Of a DNA stretch of 7,115 nt, positions 5,125 through 7,115 are shown one piece after another (position 1 is the stretch's first letter; the number at the start of each line of letters is the position of its first letter). The DNA is from Hyphomicrobiales bacterium. GTDB lineage: Bacteria > Pseudomonadota > Alphaproteobacteria > Rhizobiales > Beijerinckiaceae. The stretch spans positions 1-7,115 of the forward strand of contig JAQGKN010000361.1 in the NCBI GenBank assembly GCA_028290085.1, written 5' to 3'. The notes below the pieces were generated by a model that was not told where the DNA came from, made no database searches, and worked only from the letters and a program-made list of their open reading frames with translations. The position numbers and the translations under genes were made by a program.

Positions 5125-5919
5125 ATGACCGAGCCCGTCGGGTTGGACAGTAAGAACGCCAAGTCCCGCAAGCGTGCGGAAGAAGGCAGCCTCGTCGAGA
5201 CGATCAAGGTGATCGTTCAGGCGCTGCTCATTGCGCTCGTGGTCCGCACAGTGTTGTTCCAGCCGTTCAACATCCCCTCGGGATCGCTGATCCCGACACT
5301 CCTCATCGGCGACTATCTCTTCGTTTCCAAATATTCCTACGGCTATTCGAAATTCTCGATCCCCTTCAGCCCGCCTGTGTTCTCGGGACGCATTCTCGCC
5401 TCCGATCCCAAGCGTGGCGATATCGCCGTGTTCAAGCTGCCGCGAGACGGGCAGACCGACTACATCAAGCGCGTGATCGGCCTGCCGGGTGACCGCGTGC
5501 AGATGATCGATGGCCGCCTCTACATCAATGGCCAGATGGTCCAGCGCGAAGCCATTGAAAAGGTTCGCACGCGCGACGCCTTCGGTCGCGACGTCGATGT
5601 TCCCACCTACCGCGAGACCCTGCCGGGTGGCGTGGCCCACCGCATCATCGAGCGCGACGGCGACACCGGCTATTACGACAACACCAAAGTGTTCGAAGTG
5701 CCCGCGGGCAATTACTTCATGATGGGTGACAACCGAGACAACTCGACGGATTCGCGCGTCTCGCCTGACGAAGGCGGCGTCGGCTTCGTGCCCTTCGAGA
5801 ATTTCGTGGGACGCGCCGAAGTGATCTTCTTCTCGGTGGACGAGGGTGAGTCGGCCTGGCAGTTCTGGCGCTGGCCCTGGATCATCCGTTGGGACCGCCT
5901 CTTCACGCCGGTGCGCTGA
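5125..5919 (+). CDS. lepB: Signal peptidase I
   Basis: LepB is the inner-membrane serine/lysine protease that removes signal peptides from exported proteins, such as the barrel and the small secreted proteins of this window. The 264-residue protein has a charged N-terminus and one membrane helix (about 24-45). Box B, PSGSLIPTLLIGD, carries catalytic Ser54; DYIKRVIGLPGD carries the general base Lys115. Box E is GDNRDNSTDSR (201-211), and the end is WPWIIRWDRLF. The usual Met after the catalytic Ser is Leu here. ATG 5125 (MTEPVGLD) is chosen with GAGAG upstream; an ATG 12 bases earlier is possible. Longer in-frame starts add an Arg/Ala-rich tail unlike the family. The gap before it carries a possible promoter. 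The stop is one base before the rnc start. Confidence 0.95.
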   Translation: MTEPVGLDSKNAKSRKRAEEGSLVETIKVIVQALLIALVVRTVLFQPFNIPSGSLIPTLLIGDYLFVSKYSYGYSKFSIPFSPPVFSGRILASDPKRGDIAVFKLPRDGQTDYIKRVIGLPGDRVQMIDGRLYINGQMVQREAIEKVRTRDAFGRDVDVPTYRETLPGGVAHRIIERDGDTGYYDNTKVFEVPAGNYFMMGDNRDNSTDSRVSPDEGGVGFVPFENFVGRAEVIFFSVDEGESAWQFWRWPWIIRWDRLFTPVR

Positions 5920-5920
5920 G

Positions 5921-6646
5921 TTGGCGCGGCCCCCGAAGCCGCCGATCTGCGACCTAGAGGGCGCGATCGGCCACAATTTCGCCGATCCGGAACTTCTGCG
6001 CCGCGCGCTGACCCATGTCAGCGCGGTGCCCGCCGATACAGCGCGCAGCGAGACCTACCAGCGGCTCGAGTTTCTCGGCGACCGCGTGCTGGGGCTCGCG
6101 GTTTGTGATATGTTGTGCACGGCTTTCCCCGACGCGGCAGAAGGCGAATTATCCCGCCGTCTCGCCGATCTCGTTCGCAAGGAGAGCTGCGCCGAAGTCG
6201 CCATCGATTGGGGCGTCGGCGTGCATCTTCGTCTTGGCGAGGGCGAGGCGCAGACGGGTGGGCGCCGCAAGACGGCCATTCTGGGTGACGTCTGCGAAGC
6301 CATCATCGGTGCGGTTTATCTCGATGCCGGTTTCGAGGTTGCGCGCGACGTGGTGGTCCGGGCCTGGACTGCACGGATGAATGCCCCCAAGCGTCCCCTG
6401 CGGGACGCCAAGACTGCGCTGCAGGAATGGGCGCAGGCACGCGGCAGACCGACGCCGCTCTACCGCGAGGTCTCTCGCTCGGGGCCCGCGCATGCTCCGG
6501 TCTTCGTGATCGGAGTCGAGATCGATGGGTTCGAGCCGGCGGAAGCCAGCGGACACTCGAAGCGCATCGCCGAGCAGGCTGCGGCGGAGGCATTCATGAT
6601 CCGCGAAGGCGTCTGGGCCGACCGGGAAAAGGCACAAGCAAAGTGA
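5921..6646 (+). CDS. rnc: Ribonuclease III
   Basis: RNase III cleaves double-stranded RNA, including the rRNA precursor and structured mRNAs. The 241-residue protein has the endonuclease domain (about 9-160). Its signature is QRLEFLGDRVLGLAV, with Glu50 and Asp54. The second metal-binding pair is Asp123 and Glu126 in GDVCEAIIGA. The double-stranded RNA-binding domain (about 165-235) ends in SGHSKRIAEQAAAEAF. No ATG is available before the signature, so the start must be non-standard. TTG 5921, one base after the lepB stop, gives MARPPKPP and a normal length, but no clear Shine-Dalgarno precedes it, so initiation probably depends on ribosomes ending lepB. A GTG at 5846 would overlap lepB by 74 bases. 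Gln47 replaces the Glu38 of E. coli, a change I recall from other alphaproteobacterial enzymes. The stop overlaps the era start. Confidence 0.93.
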   Translation: MARPPKPPICDLEGAIGHNFADPELLRRALTHVSAVPADTARSETYQRLEFLGDRVLGLAVCDMLCTAFPDAAEGELSRRLADLVRKESCAEVAIDWGVGVHLRLGEGEAQTGGRRKTAILGDVCEAIIGAVYLDAGFEVARDVVVRAWTARMNAPKRPLRDAKTALQEWAQARGRPTPLYREVSRSGPAHAPVFVIGVEIDGFEPAEASGHSKRIAEQAAAEAFMIREGVWADREKAQAK

Positions 6647-7115
6647 TGACCGAGACAACAGACACACGCTGCGGCTTCGTCGCCCTTATCGGGGCGCCGA
6701 ATGCGGGCAAGTCGACACTGATGAACGCGCTGGTCGGCACCAAGGTGACGATCGTGTCGCGCAAGGTGCAGACGACACGCAGCCTCGTGCGCGGCATCGC
6801 CATCGAAGGCAATTCGCAGATCATTTTCGTCGACACGCCGGGCATATTCGCACCCAAGCGCCGTCTCGACCGGGCGATGGTGACCTCTGCCTGGGGCGGC
6901 GCGGGCGATGCCGATGTCGTGGCGCTGCTCGTCGATGCCCGCAAGGGCTGCGATGAGGAGGTCGAGGCGATCCTGAAGAAGCTGCCGCAATTGCGCGCGC
7001 CCAAGGTTCTGGTCCTCAACAAGATCGACACCATCGAGCGTGTGCGCCTGCTGAAGCTCGCCTCCGATCTCAACGCCAAGATCCCTTTCGTCGAGACCTT
7101 CATGATTTCAGCCCT
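6646..7115 (+). CDS. era: GTPase Era, N-terminal part (cut by window end)
   Basis: Era is an essential GTPase that binds the 3' end of 16S rRNA and helps mature the 30S subunit. The first 156 residues are present. They carry the P-loop GAPNAGKST (G1, about 16-24), the switch region KVQTTR (G2), DTPG (G3), NKID (G4) and a final SA at the very edge (start of G5). This is essentially the whole G domain; the C-terminal KH RNA-binding domain of this roughly 300-residue protein lies beyond the window. ATG 6646 overlaps the rnc stop in TGATG, so translation is coupled to RNase III. The rnc-era pairing is widely conserved and links rRNA processing with subunit assembly. The serine-rich form VSRKVQTTRS differs slightly from the common VSHKVQTTRA form, with no expected effect. 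Confidence 0.96.
   Translation, partial: MTETTDTRCGFVALIGAPNAGKSTLMNALVGTKVTIVSRKVQTTRSLVRGIAIEGNSQIIFVDTPGIFAPKRRLDRAMVTSAWGGAGDADVVALLVDARKGCDEEVEAILKKLPQLRAPKVLVLNKIDTIERVRLLKLASDLNAKIPFVETFMISA

Noticed and set aside
5089..5976. Long minus-strand ORF (295 residues) opposite lepB
   Set aside because: Mirror of lepB codon bias in GC-rich DNA; the His/Glu/Arg-rich product shows no recognisable motif.
1..7115. Search for CRISPR arrays, tRNA or rRNA genes, insertion sequences, toxin-antitoxin pairs or defence genes
   Set aside because: No regularly spaced repeats, tRNA-like cloverleaf, transposase motif or defence-related domain was recognised on either strand by eye.

Overview
The window looks like chromosomal DNA of an alphaproteobacterium, most likely of the order Hyphomicrobiales (Rhizobiales). 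This rests on high GC with GC-rich third codon positions, a conserved pyrE-pdxJ-acpS-lepB-rnc-era gene run, an Omp31/opacity-type outer membrane barrel with the typical 'FTWTGFYVGLNAG' segment, and a Crp/Fnr-like regulator of the kind common in rhizobia. Genus cannot be fixed from the sequence alone.

The left part (1-1260) is accessory in character. It starts with the last codons of a class I fructose-1,6-bisphosphatase gene. A very strong 16-bp hairpin follows, then a small two-helix membrane protein gene (202-522) closed by a textbook intrinsic terminator. Next come two short genes for exported proteins: a 46-residue signal-peptide ORF (702-842) and a 102-residue basic Arg/Tyr/Gly-rich protein (889-1197). 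A shared hairpin separates the latter from the convergent outer membrane protein gene (1266-2159, minus strand).

The middle part (2160-2416) is a divergent control region between the outer membrane protein gene and a Crp/Fnr-family regulator (2417-3127). It carries a duplicated, imperfect ~30-bp module (TTGGCCAT...GCGTCG...ATTTAAG) whose copies are 64 bp apart, with a small palindrome in copy 1 and another between the copies. This is the most interesting non-coding signal in the window. The simplest inference is that the adjacent regulator, or another factor, controls one or both divergent promoters through it.

The right part (3202-7115) is a tightly packed housekeeping run on the plus strand: pyrE (pyrimidine synthesis), pdxJ (vitamin B6), acpS (acyl carrier protein activation), lepB (signal peptidase I), rnc (RNase III) and era (ribosome-assembly GTPase, cut by the window end). 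Gaps are 14 bp (pyrE-pdxJ), 1 bp (pdxJ-acpS), 153 bp with a possible promoter (acpS-lepB), 1 bp with a non-ATG start (lepB-rnc) and a 1-base TGATG overlap (rnc-era). No mobile element, CRISPR array, tRNA, rRNA, toxin-antitoxin pair or defence cluster was seen. No previously undescribed multi-gene system can be supported; the novel-looking material is limited to the small exported proteins, the leader hairpin and the duplicated control module.
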